DNA of 64,000 nucleotides from Anomaloglossus baeobatrachus (GCF_048569485.1 NC_134353.1:707909341-707973340), one strand, 5' to 3'. Numbered from the stretch's first letter, positions 1 through 10,974 are shown. Notes: a model not told the origin generated them from the letters alone. Translations and numbers: made by a program.

Positions 1-368
1 GTGCAGCGGGGCCTCCCACTTCTCTTTCTACTCTGGTTAGAGCCTATTTGTGCTCTCCTCTGAAGGGAGTAGCACACACCATTTTAGGAAATCTTCAGTT
101 TCTTGGCAATTTCTCTCATGGAATATCCTTCATTTCTAAGAACAAGAATAGACTGTCGAGTTTCACATGAAAGTTCTCTTTTTCTGGCCATTTTGAGAGT
201 TTAATGGAACCAACAAATGTAATGCTCCAGATTCTCAACTAGCTCAAAGGAAGGTCAGTTTTATAGCTTTTCTAATTAGTAAAACTGTTTTCAGCTGTGC
301 TAACATACTTGCACAAGGGTTTTCAAGGGATTTCTAAACATCCATTAGCCTTCTAACACCGTTAGAAA
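1..368 (-). pseudogene. Tc1-like transposase, N-terminal fragment with 5' leader
   Basis: Read on the minus strand, an ATG at 191-189 opens a reading frame starting MARKRELSCETRQSILVLR and continuing with a helix-turn-helix segment (REIAKKLKIS) and, near the window edge, the GRPR motif that joins the two DNA-binding subdomains of Tc1/mariner transposases. Codon 36 is TAA, so this copy is dead. The rest of the transposase lies off the left edge. Positions 192-368 are leader and terminal-repeat-side DNA of the same element, whose other part lies at 6612-6846 beyond the DIRS insertion. The family assignment rests on the motif order and the remembered Tc1 leader. Confidence 0.75.
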
Positions 369-856
369 GAAGGGAATTTTGTTTACTTACCGTAAATTCC
401 TTTTCTTCTAGCTCCAATTGGGAGACCCAGACAGTGGGTGTATAGCTACTGCCCTCTGGAGGCCGCACAAAGAACTACACTTAAAAGTGTAAGGCCCCTC
501 CCCTTCTGGCTATACACCCTCCCGTAGGAGTACAGATTCCTCAGTTTTAGTACCAAAGCAAGAAGGAGGAAAGCCAATAACAGTTTCAAAAACAAATTCA
601 ATCCGATAACACGATCGGAGAACTTAAGAAACAACATGAACAACATGTGCACCCGAAAAACGAAACCCTAAGAACAAATAGGGCGGGTGCTGGGTCTCCC
701 AATTGGAGCTAGAAGAAAAGGAATTTACGGTAAGTAAACAAAATTCCCTTCTTCTTTTTCGCTCCTAATTGGGAGACCCAGACAGTGGGACGTCCAAAAG
801 CAGTCCCTGGGTGGGTAAAAAGATACCACATGAACGGGCTGTCAGACAGCCTCTTC

Positions 857-1920
857 CTACAGGTGGGCCACCGCCGCCTGAAGGACCTGTCTACCTAGGC
901 TGGCATCTGCCGAAGCGTAGGTATGCACTTGATAGTGTTTGGTAAACGTGTGCAGACTCGACCAGGTAGCCGCTTGGCACACTTGCTGAGCCGTAGCCTG
1001 ATGCCGCAATGCCCAGGACGCACCCACGGCTCTGGTAGAATGGGCCTTCAGTCCAGATGGAATCGGAAGCCTAGCAGAACGGTATGTGTGAAGAATTGGT
1101 TCCTTGATCCACCGCGCCAGGGTGGATTTGGAAGCTTGCGATCCCTTATGCTGACCAGCGACTAGGACAAAGAGCGCATCAGAACGGCGTAGAGCCGCCG
1201 TGCGAGAAATGTAAATCCTGAGTGCTCTCACCAGGTCCAACAGATGTAAACCCTTTTCAAATTGGTGAACTGGATGCGGACACAAAGATGGTAAAGTGAT
1301 ATCCTGATTGAGATGAAAGGAAGAAACCACCTTGGGAGAAAACTCTGGAATTGGACGCAGTACTACCTTGTCTTGGTGAAACACCAGGAAGGGAGATTTG
1401 CAAGGTAACGCCGCTAGCTCGGACACTCTTCGAAGAGACGTGACCGCCACAAGAAAAACTACCTTTTGTGAAAGCCGAGAAAGGGGAACCTCTTTCAAAG
1501 GCTCGAAAGGCGGCTTCTGGAGAGCAATGAGAACCTTGTTCAGATCCCAGGGTTCCAATGGCCGTCTGTAAGGAGGAACGATATGACAAACTCCTTGGAG
1601 AAACGTGCGTACTTTAGAAAGCTGTGCCAAGCGCTTCTGAAAGAATACGGATAGCGCGGAGACTTGACCCTTAAGAGAGCTAAGCGACAAACCTTTTTCC
1701 AACCCAGACTGCAGGAAGGAAAGAAAAATTGGCAATGCAAATGGCCAGGGAGAAAACCCTTGAGCCAAGCACCACGCTAAGAATATCTTCCACGTTCTGT
1801 GATAGATCTTAGCTGAGGATGGTTTTCTAGCCTGTCTCATTGTGGCAACAACTTCATGAGATAAACCTGAGGCCGCTAGGATCCAGGACTCAATGGCCAC
1901 ACAGTCAGGTTCAGGGCCGC
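857..1920 (-). CDS. DIRS copy 1 part: tyrosine recombinase
   Basis: This is the C-terminal 350 or so residues of a longer open frame. The family role is to integrate the circular cDNA by site-specific recombination without making a target duplication. Visible signs of the lambda-integrase fold are an Arg in RRVSELAAL, an HSTR box (the H-x-x-R of the family) and a Tyr in FTKHY near the C-terminus. The upstream part of the same open frame lies opposite the RT region and is probably not a separate protein domain. It is treated here as part of a mobile-element fossil. Confidence 0.85.
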
Positions 1921-4035
1921 AGAATTCAGATGGAAAAACGGCCCTTGAGACAGCAAATCTGGACGGTCTGGTAGTGTCCACGGTTGGCCTACCGTGAGAT
2001 GCCACAGATCCGGGTACCACGACCTTCTTGGCCAATCTGGAGCGACGAGTATGGCTCGATGGCAGTCGGACCTGATTTTCCGGAGAACTCTGGGTAACAA
2101 TGCTAGAGGTGGGAACACATAGGGGAGTCGGAATTGCGACCAATCCTGAACCAAGGCGTCTGCCGCCAGTGCTCGGTGATCGTGAGACCGTGCCATGAAA
2201 ACTGGGACCTTGTTGTTGTGCCGTGACGCCATCAGATCGACGTCCGGCGTCCCCCAGCGGCAACAGATCTGCTGAAACACGTCCGGGTGAAGGGACCATT
2301 CTCCTGCGTCCATGCCCTGGCGACTGAGAAAGTCTGCTTCCCAGTTTTCCACGCCTGGGATGTGAACTGCGGATATGGTGGACGCTCTGCTTTCCACCCA
2401 CGTCAAAATCCGTTGGACTTCTTGAAAAGCTTGGCGACTGCGTGTTCCCCCTTGGTGGTTGATGTACGCCACCGCCGTGGAATTGTCCGACTGAATCCGA
2501 ATCTGCTTGCCTTCCAGCCATTGTTGGAAGGCTCGCAGGGCAAGATAGATTGCTCTGATTTCCAGAACATTGATCTGCAGGGTGGACTCTTCCAGAGTCC
2601 ACATCCCCTGAGCCCTGTGGTGGAGATACACCGCTCCCCACCCTGATAGGCTCGCATCCGTCGTGACCACTGCCCAGGACGGGGGAAGGAACGACTTTCC
2701 CTGTGACAATGAGGTGGGGAGAAGCCACCAACGCAGAGAGTCCTTGGCAGTCTGAGAGAGGGAGACAGTCCTGTCGAGGGACGTCGATTTCCCGTCCCAT
2801 TGGCGTAGAATGTCCCATTGTAGAGGGCGCAGATGAAACTGCGCGAACGGGACTGCCTCCATTGCTGCTACCATCTTTCCTAGGAAATGCATGAGGCGCC
2901 TCAGTGAGTGCGACTGGCTCTGAAGGAGAGATTGCACTCCAGTCCGTAGCGAGCACTGCTTGTCCAGTGGAAGCTTCACTATCGCTGAGAGAGTATGAAA
3001 CTCCATGCCAAGATAAGTCAGAGATTGGGTCGGGGTTAGATGAGACTTTGGAAAGTTGATAATCCACCCGAAACTCTGGAGAGTGTCTAGTGCCACCTTC
3101 AGACTGTGTTGGCATGCCTCTTGAGAGGGTGCCTTTATAAGCAGGTCGTCTAGATACGGGATGACCGAGTGACCCTGCGAGTGCAGAACAGCTACTACTG
3201 CTGCCATGACCTTGGTGAAGACCCGGGGGGCTGTTGCCAGACCGAAAGGTAACGCTACGAACTGCAGGTGTTCGTCGTGTATGACGAAGCGTAGGAAACG
3301 CTGATGCTCTGGTGCGATCGGCACGTGGAGATACGCATCTTTGATATCTATTGATGCTAGAAAATCTCCTTGAGACATTGAGGCTATGACGGAGCGTAGG
3401 GATTCCATCCGGAACCTCCTGACTTTTACGTGTCTGTTGAGCAACTTTAGATCCAGGACGGGCCGATACGATCCGCCCTTTTTTGGGACCACAAACAGAT
3501 TGGAGTAAAAACCGTGACCTTGTTCCTGAAGAGGGACGGAGGTCACCACTCCTTCCGCCTTTAGAGCGGCCACCGCCTGCAACAGAGAATCGGCTCGGTC
3601 TGGTGGTGGAGAAGTTCTGAAGAAACGAGTTGGCGGACGAGAACTGAACTCTATCCTGTACCCGTGAGACAGAATATCCCTCACCCAACGGTCTTTGACG
3701 TGTGACAGCCAGATGTCGCCCAAGTGGGAAAGCCTCCCACCGACCGCGGGTGTGGGAATCGGAGACCGCAAGTCAGGAGGACGCCGTCTTGGCAACGGTT
3801 CCTCCGGCTGTCCTTTTTGGGCGTGACTGAGACCTCCAAGAATCTGAGCGTCTCTGGTCTTTTTGAGTCTTTTTTGACGAGGCGAATTGGGACCTGCCCG
3901 GTCCTTGAAAGGACCGATAACCAGACTGACCCTTCCTCTGTTGGGGTCTGTTTTGTCTGTGTTGCGGTAAGGATGAGTCCTTACCCTTGGAGTGTTTGAT
4001 GATTTCATCCAAACGCTCTCCAAACAATCGGTCAC
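1876..4035 (-). CDS. DIRS copy 1 part: reverse transcriptase and RNase H
   Basis: This 719-residue frame carries an RT core with the YLDD catalytic box and the preceding ALPFGLATAP stretch typical of Ty3/DIRS-type RTs. An RNase H-like segment follows (TTDASLSGWG, then EIRAIYLALRAF, then QSDNSTAVAYINHQGG). The family role is to copy element RNA into DNA. It overlaps the gag-like region upstream and the recombinase downstream, the usual compact DIRS layout. Confidence 0.9.
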   Translation of the reverse strand: MTDCLESVWMKSSNTPRVRTHPYRNTDKTDPNRGRVSLVIGPFKDRAGPNSPRQKRLKKTRDAQILGGLSHAQKGQPEEPLPRRRPPDLRSPIPTPAVGGRLSHLGDIWLSHVKDRWVRDILSHGYRIEFSSRPPTRFFRTSPPPDRADSLLQAVAALKAEGVVTSVPLQEQGHGFYSNLFVVPKKGGSYRPVLDLKLLNRHVKVRRFRMESLRSVIASMSQGDFLASIDIKDAYLHVPIAPEHQRFLRFVIHDEHLQFVALPFGLATAPRVFTKVMAAVVAVLHSQGHSVIPYLDDLLIKAPSQEACQHSLKVALDTLQSFGWIINFPKSHLTPTQSLTYLGMEFHTLSAIVKLPLDKQCSLRTGVQSLLQSQSHSLRRLMHFLGKMVAAMEAVPFAQFHLRPLQWDILRQWDGKSTSLDRTVSLSQTAKDSLRWWLLPTSLSQGKSFLPPSWAVVTTDASLSGWGAVYLHHRAQGMWTLEESTLQINVLEIRAIYLALRAFQQWLEGKQIRIQSDNSTAVAYINHQGGTRSRQAFQEVQRILTWVESRASTISAVHIPGVENWEADFLSRQGMDAGEWSLHPDVFQQICCRWGTPDVDLMASRHNNKVPVFMARSHDHRALAADALVQDWSQFRLPYVFPPLALLPRVLRKIRSDCHRAILVAPDWPRRSWYPDLWHLTVGQPWTLPDRPDLLSQGPFFHLNSAALNLTVWPLSPGS

Positions 4036-5254
4036 GAGAAAAAGGCAAATTGGTTAAGCACTTCTTGGAATGAGAATCTGCTTTCCAATGTCTCAACCAC
4101 AGGGCCCTACGCAAAACAACGGAGTTGGCTGACGCCACTGCCGTGCGTCTTGTAGCGTCAAGAACAGCATTAATCGCGTACGACGCGAATGCCGCCATTT
4201 GCGAGGTCAATGGTGCTACCTGCGGGGCAAATGCACGTGTGACGGAGTCAACTCGCGCAAGCCCGGCTGAGATAGCTTGGAGTGCCCATACGGCTGCAAA
4301 AGAAGGCGCTAATGACGCTCCAATCGCTTCATAGATGGATTTCAGCCAGAGCTCCATCTGCCTGTCATTGGCATCTTTAAGTGCCGCTCCATCTTCAACT
4401 GCAACCAAGGATCTAGCTGCAAGCCTGGAAATTGGAGGATCCACTTTTGGACACTGGGTCCAACCCTTGACCACCTCAGGGGGAAAAGGATAGCGTGTAT
4501 CTTTAAGCCGTTTAGGAAAACGCCTTTCAGGATAAGCGTGGGGTTTCTGGATTGCGTCTCTAAAGTCAGCGTGGTCCAGAAAAGTGCTTAAAGTACGCTT
4601 AGGGTATCTGAAATGGATTCTCTCGTGCTGCGAAGCTGACTCCTCCACAAGAGGAGCTGGTGGGGAAATATTTAACATCTTATTGATGTTAAATATAAGA
4701 TCATTAACTATGGCGTCACCATCTGGTGTATCTAGATTGAGAGCGGTCCCAGGATCAGAATCCTGATCAGTTACGTCCGCCTCATCACCCATAGATTCAT
4801 CTCGCTGGGATCCTGACCATTGAGATGAATGTGAAGGCCCGTCATAGCGAGCCCGCTTAGGCTGCCCGGGGCCATCGTCCGAGTCAGAGTCTTCACCCTG
4901 AGGTGTATATGCCCGTCCCGGAGCTTGGAGCTGAGGGGGACCAGGGGGCAATGATTGCACAGTGTCCGTGGCCTGAAGTACAGGCCTAGCTCGCAATGTG
5001 TCAAGAATTTGTGACATAGTGAGAGACATTCTGTCAGCAAAAGCTGCAAACTCAGTTCCTGTCACCTGGACAGCATTCACAGGTGGTACACCCTGGGTCA
5101 CGTCCAGCAGAGGTCCCGACTGTGCAAGCGCCGCAGGGGCCGAGCACTGCACACAATGGGGGTCCGTGGAGCCTGCCGGTAGAAAAGTCCCACATGCGGT
5201 GCAGGAAGCATATAATGTCTGTGCCTTGGCACCCTTGCGTTTTACGGACGACAT
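3773..5254 (-). CDS. DIRS copy 1 part: gag-like protein
   Basis: This frame of about 494 residues starts at the ATG that matches the start in DIRS copy 2 (MSSVKRKGAKAQ here, MSTAKSKGAKAQ there). The first 45 residues hold a four-cysteine cluster (CTACG ... CVQC) that could bind metal or nucleic acid. An acidic, Ser/Pro-rich middle follows, and the C-terminus is basic and Gln/Arg-rich. The role is inferred from position: DIRS gag-like proteins package element RNA. I recognise no further fold. Confidence 0.7.
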   Translation of the reverse strand: MSSVKRKGAKAQTLYASCTACGTFLPAGSTDPHCVQCSAPAALAQSGPLLDVTQGVPPVNAVQVTGTEFAAFADRMSLTMSQILDTLRARPVLQATDTVQSLPPGPPQLQAPGRAYTPQGEDSDSDDGPGQPKRARYDGPSHSSQWSGSQRDESMGDEADVTDQDSDPGTALNLDTPDGDAIVNDLIFNINKMLNISPPAPLVEESASQHERIHFRYPKRTLSTFLDHADFRDAIQKPHAYPERRFPKRLKDTRYPFPPEVVKGWTQCPKVDPPISRLAARSLVAVEDGAALKDANDRQMELWLKSIYEAIGASLAPSFAAVWALQAISAGLARVDSVTRAFAPQVAPLTSQMAAFASYAINAVLDATRRTAVASANSVVLRRALWLRHWKADSHSKKCLTNLPFSRDRLFGERLDEIIKHSKGKDSSLPQHRQNRPQQRKGQSGYRSFQGPGRSQFASSKKTQKDQRRSDSWRSQSRPKRTAGGTVAKTASS

Positions 5255-5611
5255 GCTGCTGGCTCTCTGCAATGTGAGAGAGTCTATAGCCAAAGGGCGA
5301 CCAGCGCTATGCAATACAAAGTATTTGTAGAAACAAAATACTAAGAATACTACTGGCACAAGAGGGGGTGAGCCCTGAGGGCTGCTTACCGCCCGCTGAA
5401 TAGCGGGTAAGAGGCTGCCGAATTCCTTGTCTGGGTCTCCCCGGCTCCCCTCTGCAGCTCAGCGTGTCAGCAGGAATGGCTGCCGGCGTCTGTGGAGAGG
5501 GGCGGTCCGTGGGAGTTCCCAAACAAAAGTGCGGGAAACAGTGTCCCCTCTGTGCCGATTGTGAGGGCTGGAGTATGTAAAAACGACTCCAGCCCTCAGC
5601 GCTGATGCACT

Positions 5612-5993
5612 GGCCAGCGTCCCGCCCCTCTCCTGACTGGCAGGTCTGGGGGCGGGAACGAACGGAAGCAGGCCGCAAAAGCCGGGGACTCGAGTTATCA
5701 GCGCAGCCGCCGTAAAAGCGCGGGCCGCGCTGAAGTCCCCGGCGCACCACAAGTGCCAGCCGCGCCGCAGTCCCAGCGGCCGGCATGACCGATTCCTAGA
5801 CGTGGCCAGCGTCCCGCCCCTCTCCTGACTGGCAGGTCCGGGGGCGGGAACGAACGGAAGCAGGCCGCAAAAGCCGGGGACTCGAGTTATCAGCGCGGCC
5901 GCCGTAAAAGCGCGGGCCGCGCTGAAGTCCCCGGCGCACCAGAAGTGCCAGCCGCGCCGCAGTCCCAGCGGCCGGCGCGACCGATTCCCAGAA
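5612..5993 (-). repeat. 192-bp tandem duplication in the DIRS copy 1 leader
   Basis: The GC-rich block beginning at 5612 (GGCCAGCGTCCCGCCCC) recurs at about 5804 and the two copies run in parallel to about 5993 with only a few differences. Copies 2 and 4 carry a single related block at the equivalent place (for example 43440-43560), so the doubling is private to copy 1 or its subfamily. It lies between the 5' terminal repeat and the gag-like frame. Confidence 0.85.
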
Positions 5994-6611
5994 GTGTGCC
6001 TGCTTCAGCGAAGCTGAATGAGGCCATGGCACAAGCGCCGTAGCGCTGATGTCCCCCGGCGCACTACAACACCCAGCATGCTGCGGTGTGAGCGCCAAAC
6101 GCACGGGGACACAGAGTACCTTGAGGAAGCAGGGCCATGTCCCTGATGTACTCCGCTCCATCCAGCATCTTCTCCAGGGGCTGTAGATGGAGCACGGTCT
6201 CAGTGCCTGGAGACCAGTAAATCCCACTTCACCCAGAGCCCTGTAAAAAGGGATGGGGAAGGAATCAGCATGTGGGCTCCTGCCGCCGTACCCGCAATGG
6301 GTACCTCAACCTTACAAACACCTCCGACATACAGTGGGGTGAGAAGGGAGCATGCTGGGAGCCCTGTATGGGCCCTCTTTTCTTCCATCCGACATAGTCA
6401 GCAGCTGCTGCTGACTAAAAACAATGGAGCTATGCGTGCGTGTCTGACCTCCTTGCGCACAAAGCTAAAACTGAGGAATCTGTACTCCTACGGGAGGGTG
6501 TATAGCCAGAAGGGGAGGGGCCTTACACTTTTAAGTGTAGTTCTTTGTGCGGCCTCCAGAGGGCAGTAGCTATACACCCACTGTCTGGGTCTCCCAATTA
6601 GGAGCGAAAAA

Positions 6612-6846
6612 GAAATACAATGTACCATTAGAACACTGGAGTGGTAGTTGTTGGAAATGGGCCTATACAGCTATGTAGATATTGCATTAAACAAAACAGA
6701 CGTTTGAAGCTAGAATAGTCATTTACCACATTAATGTATACAGTCTATTTCGGTTTAATTTAATGTTTGCTTCATTGGAAAAAAAAATGTGCTTTTCTTT
6801 CAAAAATAAGGAAATATCTCAGTGACTAAACTTTTGAACTGTAGTG
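6612..6846 (-). mobile_element. Tc1-like transposon, terminal half beyond the DIRS insertion
   Basis: This is the other side of the transposon whose transposase start lies at 1-191. Read on the minus strand, it begins at a TA dinucleotide (6847-6848) with CACTACAGTTCAAAAG, a terminus I recognise from fish and frog Tc1 elements, and runs through the usual AT-rich subterminal region to the DIRS junction. Together 1-368 and 6612-6846 form one older Tc1-like copy. Confidence 0.75.
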
Positions 6847-7138
6847 TAAGACCTTTATACTATCAACCTGAGTCACTCTATTAATTGTAATATCAATGTA
6901 CCAACAGGAAATAAGAGTCCAATAAATAGGCGTACTGAAAATTGCAAGATTTTTTGTTTACATAGTGATATGGAAAAAAAAACATTTGAGATAACAATTA
7001 GTACAAGATGTGAAGTATAAGTATTTGTAGACTTTTTTTATTTTTTTATTTTTAATTCCAATATTTGAATAGAAGATTTTTTCTAAAGTGATTTTCCATA
7101 AATATAGAAAAAAAATGAACACATTTCTGCTCAATTAC

Positions 7139-7205
7139 CTTCAAAATATTGGATTGAGGATCCTGCAGGAGATCCAGGGAGAGGAACAATGCGATCCGGG
7201 CTAAC
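7139..7205 (-). CDS. PI4KA: PI4KA exon 7
   Basis: This short 67-bp exon encodes VSPDRIVPLPGSPAGSSIQY and FE plus one base. Human has [20 protein letters not shown]. The acceptor (TTTATCACAG) and donor (GTAATT) are acceptable. It is the last PI4KA exon visible; the rest lies beyond the left edge. Confidence 0.87.
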
Positions 7206-7407
7206 CTGTGATAAATCAGGAAGGCAACAGTTCATCATTACTCATCACAAGTTACAGATTATTTTATGTACGTTTGGCTAATACTGCCATTTACACAATA
7301 ATAAAATCCACCATATAGATAACTAATACTAATACATTTCAAATTACTTACAAAATATTTCTAATTATTGGAATACACCCATGGTGCTGATATAATTGCA
7401 CATTTAC

Positions 7408-7667
7408 CTGTGAACCACTAGATACACTACTTGTCTTTCTCTTCAGTGAGTCCCCTTGGCATACGTTGAGGAGTGAATTTGGAAGAATAGATCGAAAATC
7501 ATTAAAGGATCGCCTACGGATTCCTTCTAGCTCTTCTGGAGCCTTCAGAGATTGAGGGGAGATCTTAGGAAACAACTTGGACAGTAGAGATTCTTCAGAG
7601 ATGCTATATCTCCCAAATGCCCGGGAGATGCCAATTAAGCATGGTACTGCGTACTTGCAAAGGTATT
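7408..7667 (-). CDS. PI4KA: PI4KA exon 6
   Basis: The largest exon seen is 260 bp. It completes the split Glu and encodes [20 protein letters not shown], then [29 protein letters not shown] and [13 protein letters not shown], all close to human PI4KA. The basic, Ser-rich end (KRKTSSVSS) corresponds to a segment that looks like a flexible loop in the family. The donor is GTAAAT, so the exon ends in phase 0. Confidence 0.95.
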
Positions 7668-9201
7668 CTGTAAAGTGAAAGATTCATTCATTTACATTAT
7701 GAAACAGAAGTCACAGAAGTAATTGTGCAAAAAACATGAACTTTGTGGTTCTTAACAGTTTCTGAAGTTATGGTTGTCAGATATGAAAAGTAAGTTACCA
7801 TTTTCAATAAACTGAGATTAACGACCAGGGGTTTCTCTAGCAGAAGATCTTACGGAGAATCTAGGAAAGGACTATAGACAACTTCTGAGTCAACACAGGA
7901 TCGGACATCACCGCACGATTGGTGAGAAAGGGGGTGTCCGTCCAAAAAAAAAGAAAGAAAAGTCTCAGCGACATCCTAATAAGAGTGATTGGATCTGGTA
8001 CGGCAGAGCAAACACACTAAACCTTAGTTGTTCTCGCTGATTGCCCCAGATCGATCTGCAGGCAAGTGCCACTTTGTATTGGCGTGAACAGGAAAGGTGG
8101 AGGGGTACATGGAAAATAAGGGAGAAGAGAGAAAAAAAAAAACAGAAGTTGATTGGACTATGATGTATTATGCTATGCAAAAAGCCAACAAACAGCAGCC
8201 GCAGTGCTCACTTCCTGTTGGTTAACTTGTTTAGTCCAAGCACGGGGAGACAGAATCCGGCACTGATTGGACGAGGGGCTCGAGTGACATCACGTCACGT
8301 GAGCTCCGACACCGCGGCACCACTGGAAGGGCACCGGTACGAAAGGAGAGTATAGTCTTTATTAATTTACCTGAGGGAAACAAGTGCAATCAGAAGCCAT
8401 GGTCATACTAGTGGACAACACCTTTAAGTCATTTACACTGGTTAAATTCCAAGACTTGAAAGTGCAGTTTTCTTTCCAGACATGAGCTATAATTTGGTTT
8501 TGCCAATAAAAAGAGAAAAGTGAGGAGTCTGTAAGGAGACCAAGTAAGTACAGATTATTTGTGATGTAAAAATGCTTCCCAGGGTTCCTTAGTAAAAGGA
8601 GTATAGAAACAATACGGGACAAGTTATATACACAAGATACCCGAGTACCACACACATAATATATCCCCTTTGGTTGTGCACCCCCAAGAGTGATTCGCAG
8701 GATAACCAGGGAAGGGGTGTGCTATGCTATGAGAGACTCCAAAATAGGAAAAAAAAAAAAAAAAACAATAAAAACCTAATACTTATTTCACTGCTCAACT
8801 CCACTGCTCACTGTCCTCTACCCCTCTTATTACCACTGCCGCACACTGAAACCCTAGGCATCTTCACACTAGGCCAGGACGTCCCTGCGCATGCCTAGTA
8901 TGAAGATACCCAGGATTTCAATGCTTGGTGGAAGAAAAGGCCCCAAGAACTTTCTAAAGGGAGCATCATTTATTTTTTCTAAGAGGGTGTTACTTTACAG
9001 TTAGGGGGAGCAAGACTTGTCTTGAGCCAGGTGCTGGCAACCTACACTACATCACTGCACCAAAGGCTTTGGCCTCTCCTCGGCAAGACCAAAAAGGACT
9101 TCTGTTTTATCCTCTTTTTCAAACAGTCAGTGGTAAAGAAAGGTCAGATGTTTTTCATGTAGATCTTTATAGTGTTTATTAGTGGTGTTGTCAGACACTA
9201 C
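7668..9201. other. PI4KA intron 5, unassigned part
   Basis: This is intronic DNA between exon 6 and the candidate transposon at 9202. I see no gene. A GC-rich block at 8200-8350 (GGACGAGGGGCTCGAGTGAC and neighbours) looks like the inside of an old MITE, and 8851-8910 folds as a short hairpin, but neither has ends I can define. Confidence 0.4.
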
Positions 9202-10289
9202 TGTAGCGCCCCTGAAGCCATCAGGAGTTACAAGGTACTGCATCCTGTCCAGGATGCAGGGCCAACCACCAGGTACCCAGAAGACCAGTGCCGATAACCG
9301 CAAAACACATTATAATTCCTGTTTTTCCCCCATTCCCAAAGACTGGTGAGTGGTGACAGGCTAGGGTTGGACCCAGTGGATGGCCACCTAGGGGTGGAGC
9401 CAGTCCAGTCCACTAGACGACAACCAGGTGATAGGGGACAGACAGTCAGTCAGAATCAGTAAGTGGAAGTAAGAGGAGATGGACGTAACCGTACTGACAG
9501 GAAAGTGTAACGATGACCCGAGGGCCCAGGCATGTGGTCGCCAGTGGAGTACGGTGGAGTACTCTCAGAAACATAGCACCGACGGGGCACAGAATCCTAG
9601 GTCAGGCAAACGCTCCAGGCAGACCTGATAAAATCTGCACAGTGAGGCGACCATCTAGGACCTCACTGACAGTAAAGTTCAGGACACAGTAGCAACAGGA
9701 GAACCGGGGAACAGGACAAGAGAAACCGACCCCACAGGGTTCAAGCTACCCATTATATGGACTAAGACTGAAAGACTACCAGGAGGGGACCCCTAGACGC
9801 TCCAAGCCATGGGGACCCACCAACAACCAGAGACAGGTGCAGGGGAAAGAAGCCACCAGGTTACTACACCGGCACTGAGAGTAAGGGGACCAGTGGTCAG
9901 GACCAGCCGTCTTCGGGTTGCCAGCCATACGAAAGCTGTGAGTAAAGAAACCAGTTACACTGCAAACTCCTTGTGTGGCCTACCTTCTTTCCGCGCCTAA
10001 CAACATAATCTATCCCCTGGCGCCTTGCCCTACTTGTGGAGGGCCTAACATCCAGGCTGCCACTAACACCAGCCCCAGTAGTGAGAACTGTGCAGTGGCG
10101 GCTCCACTAAATAGCCGCAACCCGCAAGTGGCATCACAACAAAAACTTTTTTATTTCATCTCCCCTGTAAATATTATCCCTTTTAAAAGCGACCCCCAGG
10201 GTCACAGAACCGGGCAACGGCCACCCAGTGACATCTCCCAGGCAATACATCACCCGGGACAGAGTACCCAATAGCCCTGGGGCATCACA
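9202..10289. mobile_element. Candidate non-autonomous DNA transposon, about 1.1 kb
   Basis: The left end reads TGTAGCGCCCCTG and the inverted right end TGTGATGCCCCAG, matching at about 9-10 of the first 13 positions. The tetranucleotide CTAC flanks both sides (9198-9201 and 10290-10293), which would be a 4-bp target duplication. No transposase is encoded; open frames inside are short and lack known motifs. The superfamily is not recognised. The short duplication and degenerate ends keep confidence low. Confidence 0.4.
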
Positions 10290-10974
10290 CTACCTGACTT
10301 CCACCTTACTCTTAGGCTTACATGTACAGCAGAAAAAGCACTTACATGTCATTATAACTGAATATAAGCCTGAAATAGCTATAATACAATATTACAGTCA
10401 TATGAAGCTTTTCACCGATATTCGAGTGGATGAGGAAGTATCTATGGACATAGAGCAACTATTTGCTTATCTCAAATGCAAATGTGGGACCGTTTATACG
10501 CAAATTATGAGCAGTGCAGTTTCAATACGCATGTTTCTACGATGCGATTGAGTTCATATGACTACAGTCCTTTACCATTTGATGAATAGTCTTGTCAACT
10601 TGCCAAGTGTTCGCTTTTGTCTATGCATGTAGAACGTATTCCTATATTCCATCTTTTGGCCGTGTTGGTTTTTGCTCAGAGGTTACACTGAATCATATTT
10701 ACTATCACATGAATTACTTTTCTTGATATGTATTCAGATTTCCTTTTTTGCCATTTCTGCTATGAATAATATGTCCTGAACTTACTTTGGGTTTTGCATA
10801 ATGGATGTATATATACTGGCATAACAATACTCCATTTTATTTCTCTTTTTTTCCTATAAAAGTATCCACATTGCAGAAACAAGTCAGCATACTGTAGTTA
10901 CTTCAAAATCAAAGAAGACACCTAAGCAAAAAAAAGCACATTTCCTTTATAAAGCCTTTATTCCAATAGCTTAC

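Larger units (their letters stand above)
369..6611 (-). mobile_element. DIRS-type tyrosine-recombinase retrotransposon, copy 1
   Basis: A DIRS-order element read on the minus strand and inserted into a Tc1-like transposon. Parts: inverted terminal repeats at about 420-545 and 6475-6605, which match base for base where I compared them; an internal complementary region at about 690-790 that repeats both element ends joined together; a gag-like region (5254-3773); reverse transcriptase/RNase H (4035-1876); and a tyrosine recombinase (about 1920-857) in a frame that overlaps the RT region, as the family does. No target-site duplication is visible, as expected for recombinase-mediated integration. 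It looks whole, and the matching terminal repeats imply a recent insertion. The leader carries a 192-bp tandem duplication. Confidence 0.9.

Noticed and set aside
1920-3688. N-terminal half of the 943-codon DIRS copy 1 frame as a separate protein domain
   Set aside because: It lies opposite the RT frame, has Ser/Arg/Pro-biased composition and shows no domain; it is probably a shadow of the RT coding sequence.
8362-8655. 97-codon minus-strand frame in PI4KA intron 5
   Set aside because: It has no motif, no splice context matching PI4KA and average intronic composition.
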